The translations under genes and the position numbers were made by a program. The notes beneath the pieces are model-generated. The model was given only the letters and a program-made list of their open reading frames with translations, was not told the origin of the DNA and made no database searches. Shown one piece after another: positions 1 to 7,748 of a stretch of DNA of 31,603 nt. Source of the DNA: Eubacterium sp. UBA5416 (lineage in GTDB: Bacteria > Bacillota > Clostridia > Lachnospirales > Lachnospiraceae); assembly GCA_002409525.1 (NCBI GenBank), contig DHNM01000040.1, forward strand, positions 12,511 to 44,113, in the 5' to 3' direction. The stretch's first letter is position 1, and every line of letters begins with the position of its first letter.

Positions 1-23
1 AGGGGTCAAATTACTTTTGACCC
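1..23. repeat. Hairpin with GGGTCAAA arms, possible fragment of the dispersed element
   Basis: GGGTCAAA (3-10) is followed after five bases by its exact reverse complement TTTGACCC (16-23). The GGGTCAAA word is also found inside the dispersed inverted-repeat element at 20071-20113 and 31574-31603, so this may be the end of another copy, cut by the window edge. It could equally be a terminator for a gene to the left. The relationship is inferred from one short shared word. Confidence 0.4.
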
Positions 24-60
24 AACATCTTGTTTTTAACTGGTAAATGTTTTACAATGA

Positions 61-90
61 ATGATACAAGAGTCACTTTGGGACCCGGAC
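61..90. repeat. Partial copy of the 43-bp dispersed element
   Basis: ATGATACAAGAGTCA at 61-75 matches 14 of 15 bases of the reverse complement of the complete element at 20071-20113. The similarity then fades and no closing GTATCAT arm is present. It sits just upstream of the ribosome binding site of the first AraC gene, so it is in the leader or promoter of that gene. Confidence 0.4.
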
Positions 91-112
91 AGACAGGAAA
101 GGGGGGGTGTAC

Positions 113-1087
113 ATGGATCAGAAGCTTTTAGCTCATTTAAAAGAAATCACAGAGGAAGAACAGGCAATCCTGGACGGCAGCCACGCGATCAACCCTTCGC
201 TGTATAATCTGGAACATTCTATGACGATTGACAGCAGAAAACTCCTGGAACATGGGAAGCTGATTCAAATACGTCCACACACGAGATTTGTACATTTCCC
301 AAAGCATAATCACAATTATGTGGAAGTCATCTACATGTGTTCCGGGCACACGGTCCATATCATCAATGACGTGAAGATAGACCTGAAAGCCGGAGAGCTG
401 CTGTTTCTTAATCAGAATGCCACGCAGGAGATATATCCGGCCGAGTATAATGATGTCGCTGTCAATTTCATCATACTGCCCGAATTCTTTGACACACCGC
501 TTATGATGCTTGGTTCTGAAGACAGTCTGCTGAGAACGTTTTTAATCGACTGCCTGAAAAACAGAAATCAGGATATCAGTTATCTTCATTTCAAAGTTTC
601 GGCCATTCTGCCCATTCAAAATCTGGTGGAAAACCTGATCTGGACGCTGCAGTATGGTCTTCCGAATAAGCGAAGTGTCAATCAGACCACGATGGGACTT
701 CTTTTTCTTCACCTGACCAATCATATCGACAAGATGGAACTCGGCAGAGATCATCTGGAACAGGGGCTGATGTTCCAGGTATTTCAATACATAGAAGAAA
801 ATTACAGAGACGGGAGTCTGTCAGCCCTGTCAGAAAAGCTGGGATATGATCTCAGCTGGATGAGTCGACTGATCAAAAAGCAGACGGGTAAAAACTATAA
901 AGAACTGTTACAGGAAAAACGTTTAAAACAGGCAGCATATCTGCTGTCTGAAACATCCCTTTCCATTACAGACATCAGTCTGCATGTCGGATACAATAAC
1001 TTCAGCTATTTCTACCGAATCTTTAAAAATAAATATGAAATTTCTCCAAATCAGTATCGGAACACTTGCAGCAAAAACGGCTTGTGA
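113..1087 (+). CDS. AraC family transcriptional regulator with N-terminal cupin sensor
   Basis: This is a cytoplasmic DNA-binding regulator of 324 residues. The N-terminal half holds a cupin-like sensor: about residues 60-110 contain the HNHNYVEVIYM stretch, then an AGELLFLNQNA turn typical of AraC-type sugar sensors. The C-terminal 100 residues form the double helix-turn-helix, with the second-helix signature ISLHVGYNNFSYFYRIFKNK followed by SPNQYR. A GTG at 107 is in frame, but ATG 113 is preferred because the AAAGGGGGGG purine run ends six bases before it. A VOC-fold gene starts 39 bp downstream on the same strand and is probably cotranscribed. The genes it controls may lie to the left of the window or be the fucose genes nearby. 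The ligand cannot be read from sequence. Confidence 0.9.
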   Translation: MDQKLLAHLKEITEEEQAILDGSHAINPSLYNLEHSMTIDSRKLLEHGKLIQIRPHTRFVHFPKHNHNYVEVIYMCSGHTVHIINDVKIDLKAGELLFLNQNATQEIYPAEYNDVAVNFIILPEFFDTPLMMLGSEDSLLRTFLIDCLKNRNQDISYLHFKVSAILPIQNLVENLIWTLQYGLPNKRSVNQTTMGLLFLHLTNHIDKMELGRDHLEQGLMFQVFQYIEENYRDGSLSALSEKLGYDLSWMSRLIKKQTGKNYKELLQEKRLKQAAYLLSETSLSITDISLHVGYNNFSYFYRIFKNKYEISPNQYRNTCSKNGL

Positions 1088-1126
1088 TATACTTTAATCA
1101 TAAACTTAAAAATCGGAGGTAAATCT

Positions 1127-1486
1127 ATGAAATTATGCTGGACTACCATTCATGTCAGCGACATGGGACAATCGCTACACTTTTATCACGAGGTGCTGGG
1201 GCTTCCTGTCAGCAGTAAAAACTCTTCACCGAGCACGGACGTAGTAATGCTGGGCGATGGCGAAACAAAACTTGAACTTCTCTATGAAAAAGGAAATAAA
1301 AACGAGCGGACCAACAACTTTGTCTCCGTAGGCTTTACCGTCAAATCACTGGAAGAGACTACAGAATATCTGAAAAATGAAGGTGTTGATATTCTCACCG
1401 GACCCATCTCTCCCAACCCGCATATCCGTTTCTTCTTTGCAAGTGACCCCGATGGGTGCCAGGTACAATTCGTGCAGTCACTCTGA
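1127..1486 (+). CDS. VOC superfamily (glyoxalase/bleomycin-resistance fold) protein
   Basis: This 119-residue protein has the paired beta-alpha-beta-beta-beta modules of the vicinal oxygen chelate fold. It begins CWTTIHVSDMGQSLHFYHEVLGL (His9 in the first metal-ligand position) and ends with the FFFASDPDGCQVQF strand. In metal-dependent relatives four ligands are expected. Here His9 and Glu50 are present, but the second-module His position falls in NFVSVGF with no His, and the C-terminal Glu of the DPDGxxxE motif is Gln114. It may therefore bind something other than a catalytic metal, or a different metal set. A good AATCGGAGG site precedes ATG 1127. It follows the AraC gene by 39 bp. Substrate unknown; glyoxalase I activity is doubtful. 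Confidence 0.8.
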   Translation: MKLCWTTIHVSDMGQSLHFYHEVLGLPVSSKNSSPSTDVVMLGDGETKLELLYEKGNKNERTNNFVSVGFTVKSLEETTEYLKNEGVDILTGPISPNPHIRFFFASDPDGCQVQFVQSL

Positions 1487-1555
1487 TCACACGGATTGTT
1501 TCATTCTCATGTTTATTCGGGTCCGGAGAGTATAACCCCGGACCCTGGTAATCAC
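1484..1555. terminator. Hairpin between convergent genes, possibly bidirectional, with element-like ends
   Basis: GGGTCCGG (1519-1526) and CCGGACCC (1538-1545) form a perfect 8-bp stem with an 11-base loop between the convergent VOC and aldolase stop codons. Neither side has a clear T tract, so termination is likely but not certain. The flanks TGATCACACGGATTG and GGACCCTGGTAATCA resemble the ends of the dispersed element at 6846-6888, suggesting a diverged or insertion-expanded copy. Both stop codons fall within these flanks. Confidence 0.5.
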
Positions 1556-2250
1556 AGCTCTTCTTCCTCAGAATATTTTTTATATCCTGGATGTTTTCCT
1601 GTAATTCCATACTGCCCGCGCATCGAAATCAGGCGGTCAATATTCTCTTTTGATATTTCCTGAGCACCTCCCAGTAAATGGGCATTCAGGCTGATCTGTG
1701 CGAAAAGCTCCAGTGTTTCCATTCTGTAATATGCTGTATACACATCGGATCCAACGCTTAAAGCACCATGATTTTGAAGAAGCAGGGCATCGTGTTCTCC
1801 CAGATACGGAGCGATCGCCTCGGGAACTTCATAGGTGGACGGCGTTCCGTAAGGTGTCACAGGAACGGATCCCAGAGTAAGTACGGTCTCAATCATTGAA
1901 TAATCATCCAATGGTTTATTGGCCACGGCATATCCGGTCGCAACAGGTGGATGTGCATGAAGGACTGCGCCTACATCCTCTCTTTCCTGATAGCAGCGAA
2001 AATGCATCTTGATCTCTGAAGAAGGCCGAAGACCCGGTGCCCCTTCCAGGACATTGCCCTCCTCATCAATGTGTAAAAGCTTGTCCGGTGTGACAGAGAT
2101 CTTGCTCATACCCGTTGGAGTTGACAGGAATGTCCCGTCCTCGAGTTTAACGGTAACATTGCCGTCATTTGCGGCTACCCAGCCTTTCTGCCATACTTTG
2201 TGACATACGTCACAGATCTGTTCTCGAAGTTTCATATCACTAGAATCCAT
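1552..2250 (-). CDS. fucA: Class II aldolase, probable L-fuculose-1-phosphate aldolase
   Basis: This cytosolic zinc aldolase is predicted to cleave L-fuculose 1-phosphate to dihydroxyacetone phosphate and L-lactaldehyde. The 232-residue protein matches the aldolase II family: AANDGNVTVK at 26-35 (phosphate-binding loop), PSSEIKMHF with catalytic Glu79, HAHPP with zinc ligands His98 and His100, and LLQNHG with the third ligand His161. E. coli FucA is about 215 residues. An open frame extends upstream to 2295, but ATG 2250 has an AAAGGA site at suitable distance, so I start there. The fucose isomerase gene lies upstream on the same strand, which favours fuculose phosphate over ribulose, rhamnulose or methylthioribulose phosphate. 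No fuculokinase gene is in the window. Confidence 0.85.
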   Translation of the reverse strand: MDSSDMKLREQICDVCHKVWQKGWVAANDGNVTVKLEDGTFLSTPTGMSKISVTPDKLLHIDEEGNVLEGAPGLRPSSEIKMHFRCYQEREDVGAVLHAHPPVATGYAVANKPLDDYSMIETVLTLGSVPVTPYGTPSTYEVPEAIAPYLGEHDALLLQNHGALSVGSDVYTAYYRMETLELFAQISLNAHLLGGAQEISKENIDRLISMRGQYGITGKHPGYKKYSEEEEL

Positions 2251-2429
2251 TATTTTTTCATCCTTTCTTTTCATGACTGCACAGATTACTCGCATAAATA
2301 AAATACTGCTGTTTATCGGTTACGCGCATAAACCAAACGCAGAAAGCGACATTTTTCGACTTTTTTACTAAACGAATTTAGTCTAATTTCAACATGCACA
2401 AATCCATTTTTCATTTTTCTAAATCTTTG

Positions 2430-2460
2430 TTGACACTTTTTCCGCTAAATGAGGTATAAA
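2430..2460 (+). promoter_or_regulatory. Candidate plus-strand promoter reading toward the 2523 hairpin
   Basis: TTGACA at 2430-2435 and TATAAA at 2455-2460 form a near-consensus sigma-A promoter, but with a long 19-bp spacer. No plus-strand gene follows; a transcript would be about 90 nt and would meet the stem-loop at 2523-2553. It could make a small RNA or be fortuitous in AT-rich DNA. Confidence 0.3.
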
Positions 2461-2522
2461 TAAAGTACCCCCAATACATTATATAGTTTTTGCTACACCC
2501 CATAAGAAGAAATACCTTCTCC

Positions 2523-2553
2523 AAGAAGACCAGCCACCCCGGCTGGTCTTCTT
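2523..2553. terminator. Strong 13-bp stem-loop downstream of fucI
   Basis: AAGAAGACCAGCC (2523-2535) and GGCTGGTCTTCTT (2541-2553) form a perfect 13-bp stem with a five-base loop, 5 bp past the fucI stop on the minus strand. On the minus strand the U-rich part is the end of the stem itself; on the plus strand it is followed by ATTCTTATTTAT. It probably ends or attenuates the fucI transcript before the aldolase gene and could also stop a plus-strand transcript. Confidence 0.75.
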
Positions 2554-2557
2554 ATTC

Positions 2558-4351
2558 TTATTTATACAACGGACCATAATTCCTGCAGGCGCGATAATCC
2601 TGACCTTCCCTGTCCATGCCGAATGCATTCCATGCGGACGGTCTGAAGATTTTCTCCTCCGGCACATTATGCATTCCAACAGGGATTCGAAGCATCGAGC
2701 AAAGTGTCATTAAGTCAGCTCCGATATGCCCGTAACTGATCGCTCCATGGTTTGCTCCCCAGTTATTCATCACGTCATAGGCTGTCTTAAAAGCTCCCTC
2801 GCCGGTTACCCTCGGTGCAAACCAGGTACACGGCCATGTATAATCCGTCCTCTTCCAGATCGTATCGGATACATCGTCGGGAAGTTCTACGGTCCAACCT
2901 TCTGCTATCTGCATTACAGGCCCCAGTCCTTTTACCAGATTCAGGCGGATCATGGTGACCGGCATCTCCGCTTTTGTCAGAAATCTTGATGAGAATCCGC
3001 CTCCGCGGAAATATCCGAGATCAGCCGCATTCCATGTGGTGGCCTCAAGCATCGATTTCTGATCCGCTTCATTGACCTCATACCATGGTTTCATCACAGG
3101 ATCTCCGGATTCGTCTTTCGACTCACCGTTGAAATCCAGACAGGCAGCACCGGAATTGATCAGGTGAATAAACCCGCCCGCTTTTGCAGCTTTTCCCGTA
3201 AGTGTATAACCTGTGGCTTCTTTCACCGCTTCCGGACTCCAGTACGTGCGAACATCGGCAAATGCCTGTGCACGATTCGTAAGCAGCTTCATAAAGAGCA
3301 TACCAAGCCCGTTCAGCACATCATTCTCAGTCGCCAGTATGTAGGGTTCACGTGCTCCATTCCAGTCAAACGAGGAATTCAGCATCGCCTCGGAATAATC
3401 TCCATTGGGATAGAAATCGGTCCACTGACGCTGCCCCTGGAAGCCTGCAGCTATGGCATTATGTCCCACCATCTCTTCCTCACAGCCTTCGGGGAGATTC
3501 TGGTTTCCATTCATCAGATCCTTGATGATACACATCATCTTGACGACGAATTCCCAATCCTGATCTTTTTCTTCGCGGCTCTTTTGCACTTCTTTTGGGT
3601 TTTTGTCGAATCCCTCACTGCAGTGTTCCTTCGTCCATGCAAGTGCCTTCCGGAATTCTGCCTCGTCGTAGATATTCTCACTCATCCTGCGGATCAGCTC
3701 TACTTCGTCAACAGATTCCACACGCATGCCAAGATAAGACTCAATAAAATCCGGATCAATGATCGCACCGCCGATTCCCATCGTCACAGATCCAATCTGA
3801 AGATAAGATTTTCCGCGCATACTCGCGCAGGCAACTGCCGCACGTCCAAAGCGCAGGAGTTTTTCTCTGACATCTTCCGGAATCTCTGAAGCATCTGCCG
3901 CCTGTACATCATGTCCATAGATTCCGAATGCAGGCAGACCCTTCTGAGCATGTGTAGCAAGCACACTTGCAAGATAAACGGCTCCCGGACGCTCGGTACC
4001 ATTGAATCCCCACACAGCTTTGATTGTCGAAGGATCCATATCCATCGTCTCAGCGCCATAGCACCAGCATGGTGTCACTGTCAGAGTGATATCTACTCCT
4101 TCATGTTTAAACTTATCTTCACAGGCTGCTGCCTCTGCCACCCGGCCGATCGTCGTATCTGCGATGATAACTTTCACCGATTCGCCATTGGAATATTTCA
4201 GATTTTTCTCAAAAAGCTCAGCCGCCATCTTAGCCATATTCATCGTCTGCTCTTCCAGAGATTCCCGTACCTTCAGATACCCTCTGCGCCCGTCAATTGT
4301 AGGACGGATACCGATCACCGGATATTCCCCAATTAATCTGTTTTTAGCCAT
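2558..4351 (-). CDS. fucI: L-fucose isomerase
   Basis: This enzyme interconverts the aldose L-fucose (or D-arabinose) and the ketose L-fuculose, the first step of fucose catabolism in the cytosol. The 597-residue protein is full length (E. coli FucI is 591) and is recognisable along its whole length, from IGIRPTIDGRRGYLKVRESL at the N-terminus to GQDYRACRNYGPLYK at the C-terminus. The Mn-binding catalytic residues are present: Glu342 in ATEND, Asp366 in FADVRTYW and His535 in NWGANHG. An AGGAGG site precedes ATG 4351. An AraC regulator is divergently transcribed from the 120-bp upstream gap. The aldolase gene follows 307 bp downstream past a stem-loop. A kinase gene is missing from this locus. 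Confidence 0.97.
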   Translation of the reverse strand: MAKNRLIGEYPVIGIRPTIDGRRGYLKVRESLEEQTMNMAKMAAELFEKNLKYSNGESVKVIIADTTIGRVAEAAACEDKFKHEGVDITLTVTPCWCYGAETMDMDPSTIKAVWGFNGTERPGAVYLASVLATHAQKGLPAFGIYGHDVQAADASEIPEDVREKLLRFGRAAVACASMRGKSYLQIGSVTMGIGGAIIDPDFIESYLGMRVESVDEVELIRRMSENIYDEAEFRKALAWTKEHCSEGFDKNPKEVQKSREEKDQDWEFVVKMMCIIKDLMNGNQNLPEGCEEEMVGHNAIAAGFQGQRQWTDFYPNGDYSEAMLNSSFDWNGAREPYILATENDVLNGLGMLFMKLLTNRAQAFADVRTYWSPEAVKEATGYTLTGKAAKAGGFIHLINSGAACLDFNGESKDESGDPVMKPWYEVNEADQKSMLEATTWNAADLGYFRGGGFSSRFLTKAEMPVTMIRLNLVKGLGPVMQIAEGWTVELPDDVSDTIWKRTDYTWPCTWFAPRVTGEGAFKTAYDVMNNWGANHGAISYGHIGADLMTLCSMLRIPVGMHNVPEEKIFRPSAWNAFGMDREGQDYRACRNYGPLYK

Positions 4352-4383
4352 AACTCTTTAAGACCTCCTAAACTTTCTAATAT

Positions 4384-4447
4384 ATTATATAGAATAACTC
4401 TGTTCGGGATAAAGTTCTTGTGATATAATAGCAAAAAATAGTATAAT
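4384..4447. promoter_or_regulatory. Divergent promoter region between fucI and its AraC neighbour
   Basis: For the plus-strand AraC gene, TTGTGA (4418-4423) and TATAAT (4442-4447) are separated by 18 bp and lie 25 bp before ATG 4472. For fucI, the complement of 4384-4389 reads TATAAT, with only a weak -35 candidate near 4406-4411, as often seen at activator-dependent promoters. The whole gap is 120 bp, so the regulator could act on both genes. Confidence 0.55.
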
Positions 4448-4471
4448 TTTCACATTGGGGAGTAGATTATT

Positions 4472-5341
4472 ATGCATTATCTTGATTATAATGAGAAAAA
4501 GCAACATGGAACCACTGAATTTCCACTTGAATATTACTATATTGATGAGAATCACTCCCGATACCGCATGCCATTTCACTGGCACAGAGAGATGGAATTT
4601 GTACATATCATAAGGGGCAGACTTCATCTTTATCTGGACGACAGGGAATATCTGGCCTCCGACGGAGACCTCATACATATAGCAGGCGGCGTCATACACG
4701 GAGGTGAGCCTGAAAATTGTGTCTATGAATGTATCGTATTTGATCCTGCCCCCCTGCTCATGAATACGCAGGATGCACGATCGTATTTCAGAAAGATCGA
4801 GCTCCGGCAAGTTCTTGTGCATGAACATTTTACGAGCGAAAACGATCCTCTGGTTCTGTCATATGCCGGACAGCTGTACTCATCTGCACATGAAAAAGCT
4901 CCCGGATGGGAATTATCCACCATGGGAGCTTTGTTTTCAATATATGGGACTATTTTTCATCAGACACGTTATGAGCCGGCCACATCCGATTATGTGGATC
5001 ACGGAAAGATGAGCATGCTCAAGCCTGTCCTTGAATACATAGACGCTCATTATAAGGATGAAATCACACTGGAAAAACTTGCACATGTCTGCGGCATGTC
5101 AGCCAAGTACTTCTGCCGATTCTTTAAAACCGTCATTCATCGCACACCTATCGATTACCTGAACTATTACAGAGTTGAACGAGCCAGCTACCTGATGGAG
5201 ACAGAAGACATCTCAGTCACGGAGGCAGCTTACCGGTGTGGGTTTAATGACAGCAGCTACTTTGTTCGCGTGTTCAAAAAATACAAGAACGCCACTCCGG
5301 GTAAATACATAAACCGTATTACCGGAGAAGCAGCCCCCTGA
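4472..5341 (+). CDS. AraC family regulator, candidate regulator of fucI
   Basis: This 289-residue protein has an N-terminal cupin sensor (about 25-110: HWHREMEFVHIIRG, then ASDGDLIHIAGGVIHGGEP) and a C-terminal AraC DNA-binding domain (about 185-285). The latter is marked by ITLEKLAHVCGMSAKYFCRF, VTEAAYRCGFNDSSYFVRVF and TPGKY. Divergent placement from fucI across a 120-bp gap suggests control of fucose genes, with fucose or fuculose as a possible ligand; that is inference from position. GGGGAG lies upstream of ATG 4472. Its 3' end overlaps the convergent DUF554 gene by 23 bp. Confidence 0.92.
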   Translation: MHYLDYNEKKQHGTTEFPLEYYYIDENHSRYRMPFHWHREMEFVHIIRGRLHLYLDDREYLASDGDLIHIAGGVIHGGEPENCVYECIVFDPAPLLMNTQDARSYFRKIELRQVLVHEHFTSENDPLVLSYAGQLYSSAHEKAPGWELSTMGALFSIYGTIFHQTRYEPATSDYVDHGKMSMLKPVLEYIDAHYKDEITLEKLAHVCGMSAKYFCRFFKTVIHRTPIDYLNYYRVERASYLMETEDISVTEAAYRCGFNDSSYFVRVFKKYKNATPGKYINRITGEAAP

Positions 5342-6002
5342 CCGCAAACCATAGAATCGGGATCAAAAGTGACGGAAGCATATTCAATGTCTTACAGTCC
5401 TTGATCTTTAAGATAGACAAACCGGAACTTCCGATCAGGACGCCCCCTACAATGGATATCTCCCGCATCAGTTCCGGGGAGATAAAGCGTGACAGAGCTC
5501 CGGCGCACAGATATATGCCTCCCTGCCAGAGAAACAATACAACTGCGGCCAGTGCCATGCCAATCCCATAGGTAGATGACAACACAATAGATGTCACAAA
5601 ATCCAGCGTTGCATTGGTAAAAAGATAGGTATTGTCGGAATTCAACGCACTCTGAATCGGTCCTAAGATGGACAGACTTCCAATACAGTACAGAAGAATT
5701 CCGGTAGACAATCCCTGTCCCAGGTCAGACTTAGAATATTTTCCAACAAGGCTCTGAAATCTTCCTTCCAGATTCAGCATCGTTCCAATCAGTCCGCCAA
5801 TGGCAAGACTTAAGATAAAAAGTACCGGATACTTACTGTCAGGCAGATTACTGACCACATTATTGATGCCAAGTACCGTGGCAGCAAGACCCATGGCAGT
5901 ATAAAGAGCGTCCTGATATTCTTCTTTGATCCCTTTCTTAACAATACTTCCGATCACGCTTCCGGTTAATATTGCACCGGCATTGACAATTGTCCCTAAC
6001 AT
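5319..6002 (-). CDS. DUF554 family integral membrane protein
   Basis: This 227-residue multi-span membrane protein belongs to the DUF554 (YdfK/YqgA-like) family. It begins MLGTIVNAGAILTGSVIGSIVKKG, has conserved GLAATVLGINNV, and carries hydrophobic segments through to LLIPILWFAVRGLLL. Function is not established for the family; transport has been suggested. The start codon lies 9 bp after the kduD-like stop and has no strong ribosome binding site, so translation is probably coupled. Membership in the kduI-kduD operon suggests a link with uronate or sugar-acid metabolism, but this is only guilt by association. Confidence 0.85.
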   Translation of the reverse strand: MLGTIVNAGAILTGSVIGSIVKKGIKEEYQDALYTAMGLAATVLGINNVVSNLPDSKYPVLFILSLAIGGLIGTMLNLEGRFQSLVGKYSKSDLGQGLSTGILLYCIGSLSILGPIQSALNSDNTYLFTNATLDFVTSIVLSSTYGIGMALAAVVLFLWQGGIYLCAGALSRFISPELMREISIVGGVLIGSSGLSILKIKDCKTLNMLPSLLIPILWFAVRGLLLR

Positions 6003-6011
6003 AGTCGATTA

Positions 6012-6809
6012 TTATTCAGGCTGTTTTCCAATATATGCCAGAATGCCTCCATCCACATAAAGAATATGTCCGTTTACAAAATCTGAAGCTTCTGAAGCAA
6101 GGAACACTGCGGGTCCTTTCAGATCATCTGTAGTACCCCAGCGTTCTGCCGGTGTTTTCGATACGATAAAGGAATCGAACGGATGTCTGCTGCCATCAGC
6201 CTGTCTCTCACGGAGGGGAGCAGTCTGGGGTGTTGCGATATACCCGGGCCCGATACCGTTACACTGAATGTTGTATGCACCATATTCAGATGCAATATTC
6301 CTTGTCAGCATTTTTAATCCGCCTTTTGCCGCAGCATAGGCAGAAACGGTTTCACGTCCCAGCTCGCTCATCATAGAACAGATGTTGATAATCTTGCCGT
6401 GTTTCTGCTTGATCATTCCCGGGATTACTGCCTTGGATACAATAAACGGTCCATTCAGATCAACGTCGACTACCTGACGGAATTCCTCTGCTTTCATCTC
6501 AAGCATTGGAATACGTTTAATCATTCCGGCGTTGTTAACCAGAATATCAATTCCGCCATAATCCTTCTCAATTTCAGCTACCATTTCCTGAACCGCTTTC
6601 TCATCGGTCACATCGCAGATATAGCCTTTTGCATCAATTCCTTTTTCCTTATAGTTCTCCAATGCCTTTGTCATATCTTTTTCGCTCAGGCAGTTGAACA
6701 CGATTTTTGCGCCCTGTGCCGCATAAGATTCCGCAATTGCGAAACCAATTCCATAAGCTGCTCCTGTCACCAGAGCTGTTTTTCCTTCAAGAGAAAACAT
6801 ATTACTCAT
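6012..6809 (-). CDS. kduD: Short-chain dehydrogenase, 2-dehydro-3-deoxy-D-gluconate 5-dehydrogenase / gluconate 5-dehydrogenase type
   Basis: This cytosolic NAD(P)-dependent oxidoreductase is predicted to reduce 2,5-diketo-3-deoxygluconate to 2-keto-3-deoxygluconate, the step after KduI. The 265-residue protein has the classical SDR layout: TGAAYGIG cofactor loop at 15-22, NNAG at 92-95, catalytic Ser145, Tyr158 and Lys162, and PGYIATP near 190. The C-terminus is FVNGHILYVDGG. Family members include gluconate 5-dehydrogenase (IdnO/Gno), and sequence alone does not separate them. Adjacent kduI favours the KduD role. GAAAGGTAGG precedes the start. It lies 75 bp after kduI and 9 bp before the DUF554 gene. 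Confidence 0.85.
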   Translation of the reverse strand: MSNMFSLEGKTALVTGAAYGIGFAIAESYAAQGAKIVFNCLSEKDMTKALENYKEKGIDAKGYICDVTDEKAVQEMVAEIEKDYGGIDILVNNAGMIKRIPMLEMKAEEFRQVVDVDLNGPFIVSKAVIPGMIKQKHGKIINICSMMSELGRETVSAYAAAKGGLKMLTRNIASEYGAYNIQCNGIGPGYIATPQTAPLRERQADGSRHPFDSFIVSKTPAERWGTTDDLKGPAVFLASEASDFVNGHILYVDGGILAYIGKQPE

Positions 6810-6845
6810 CTTTGTACCTACCTTTCTGTTATTTCCCGCACAATC

Positions 6846-6888
6846 ATGATACCACGGATTGCTCCGTGCTTTGAGCCCCTGGTATCAT
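6846..6888. repeat. Complete 43-bp dispersed inverted-repeat element
   Basis: Arms ATGATACCA (6846-6854) and TGGTATCAT (6880-6888) are perfectly complementary over 9 bp. An alternative inner hairpin CACGGA-TTGC-TCCGTG lies at 6853-6868. The element shares arms and the CGGATTGCTC core with the copy at 20071-20113. It lies in the kduI-kduD gap and contains the kduI stop codon, so it is transcribed and may fold in the mRNA. It is too short to encode anything and has no transposase nearby. Confidence 0.8.
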
Positions 6889-7748
6889 AGCAGGTCTTTG
6901 TTCAAAACAAAATCCTGATCGTCAAAATCCTGATTTTCTCCGACCATTCCCCAGATAAAGGAATAGTTCTTTGAACCGCTGCCGCAGTGAATCGACCAGC
7001 TTGGATTGATGACTGCCTCTTCATTTCTCATCACGATATGTCTGGTTTCCTGTGGCTCACCCATATAATGCATCACAAATCCATCCTCCGGAATTTCAAA
7101 ATACATATAGACTTCCATTCTTCTGTCATGGGTATGGCATGGCATGGAGTTCCATACACTTCCCGGCTCCAGAGATGTCATTCCCATCTCCAGCTGACAG
7201 CTTTCAACCTGTCCGGGGAGAATATATTTGCAAAGGGTTCTGTGGTTTGATTCTTCGAGGGTTCCCATCTCGACTTTGTTCTCGTCTTTAACTATTACAA
7301 CATCATCGGAAGGCTGTCCTTCTCTTTTGATGAGTTTCGTCGGATATACGGCATGTGCCGGAGCACTGTTGAGATAAAACTTAGCCGGATCTTTGGGATC
7401 CTCACTTGTAAATTCAATATCTTTACTTCCCATTCCTATATACATACCATCTTTGTGAGCAACATCATAGGTCTTCCCGTCAATCGTGATGTGTCCTGCT
7501 CCTCCGATATTGATAGCGCCGAGCTCTCTTCTCTGAAGAAAATAATCCGCGCGGAGTTCATCGCCCGCTGTCAGTTTTAATTCTTTTTTTACCGGGGTGG
7601 CAGAACCCACTATAATACGGTCTATATGACTGTAAACAAATTTCACTTCATCCGGAATAAATGTATTCTGGATCAGATATTCTTCTCTCAGCCGCTCAGT
7701 CGTATAATGCTTCATATCTTTTGGTGACGAAGCTGTCCTTACTTCCAT
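6885..7748 (-). CDS. kduI: 5-dehydro-4-deoxy-D-glucuronate isomerase (4-deoxy-L-threo-5-hexosulose-uronate ketol-isomerase)
   Basis: This cytosolic isomerase converts 5-keto-4-deoxyuronate, released from unsaturated pectin or glycosaminoglycan oligosaccharides, into 2,5-diketo-3-deoxygluconate. The 287-residue protein (E. coli KduI is 278) is a bicupin. It shows VYSHIDRIIVG at 38-48, LQRRELGAINIGGAG at 71-85 and the zinc set His205, His207 and Glu212 in CHTHDRRMEVYMYF, with His254 in WSIHCG. The C-terminus ends FIWGMVGENQDFDDQDF. AGGAAAGGCAGG precedes ATG 7748. It is the first gene of the kduI-kduD-DUF554 operon, divergent from an AraC regulator. KdgK and KdgA are not in the window. Confidence 0.97.
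   Translation of the reverse strand: MEVRTASSPKDMKHYTTERLREEYLIQNTFIPDEVKFVYSHIDRIIVGSATPVKKELKLTAGDELRADYFLQRRELGAINIGGAGHITIDGKTYDVAHKDGMYIGMGSKDIEFTSEDPKDPAKFYLNSAPAHAVYPTKLIKREGQPSDDVVIVKDENKVEMGTLEESNHRTLCKYILPGQVESCQLEMGMTSLEPGSVWNSMPCHTHDRRMEVYMYFEIPEDGFVMHYMGEPQETRHIVMRNEEAVINPSWSIHCGSGSKNYSFIWGMVGENQDFDDQDFVLNKDLL

Larger units (their letters stand above)
2251..2557. promoter_or_regulatory. Leader/intergenic region upstream of the aldolase with palindromic operator candidate at 2367-2382
   Basis: This 307-bp gap has no convincing gene. ACTAAACGAATTTAGT at 2367-2382 has perfect 6-bp arms (ACTAAA/TTTAGT) around CGAA, the form of a dimeric regulator site. On the minus strand a TATAAT (complement of 2478-2483) could serve as the -10 of an aldolase promoter, with a poor -35. 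The palindrome would then lie about 90-105 bases inside the transcript or act as a roadblock. The regulator is not identified; AraC proteins normally prefer direct repeats, so a GntR- or LacI-type regulator elsewhere is possible. Confidence 0.45.

Noticed and set aside
3164..3889. 241-residue open frame antisense to fucI
   Set aside because: It lies wholly inside the well-supported fucI gene, has no ribosome binding site and its translation is rich in Cys, His and Arg, typical of a shadow frame.
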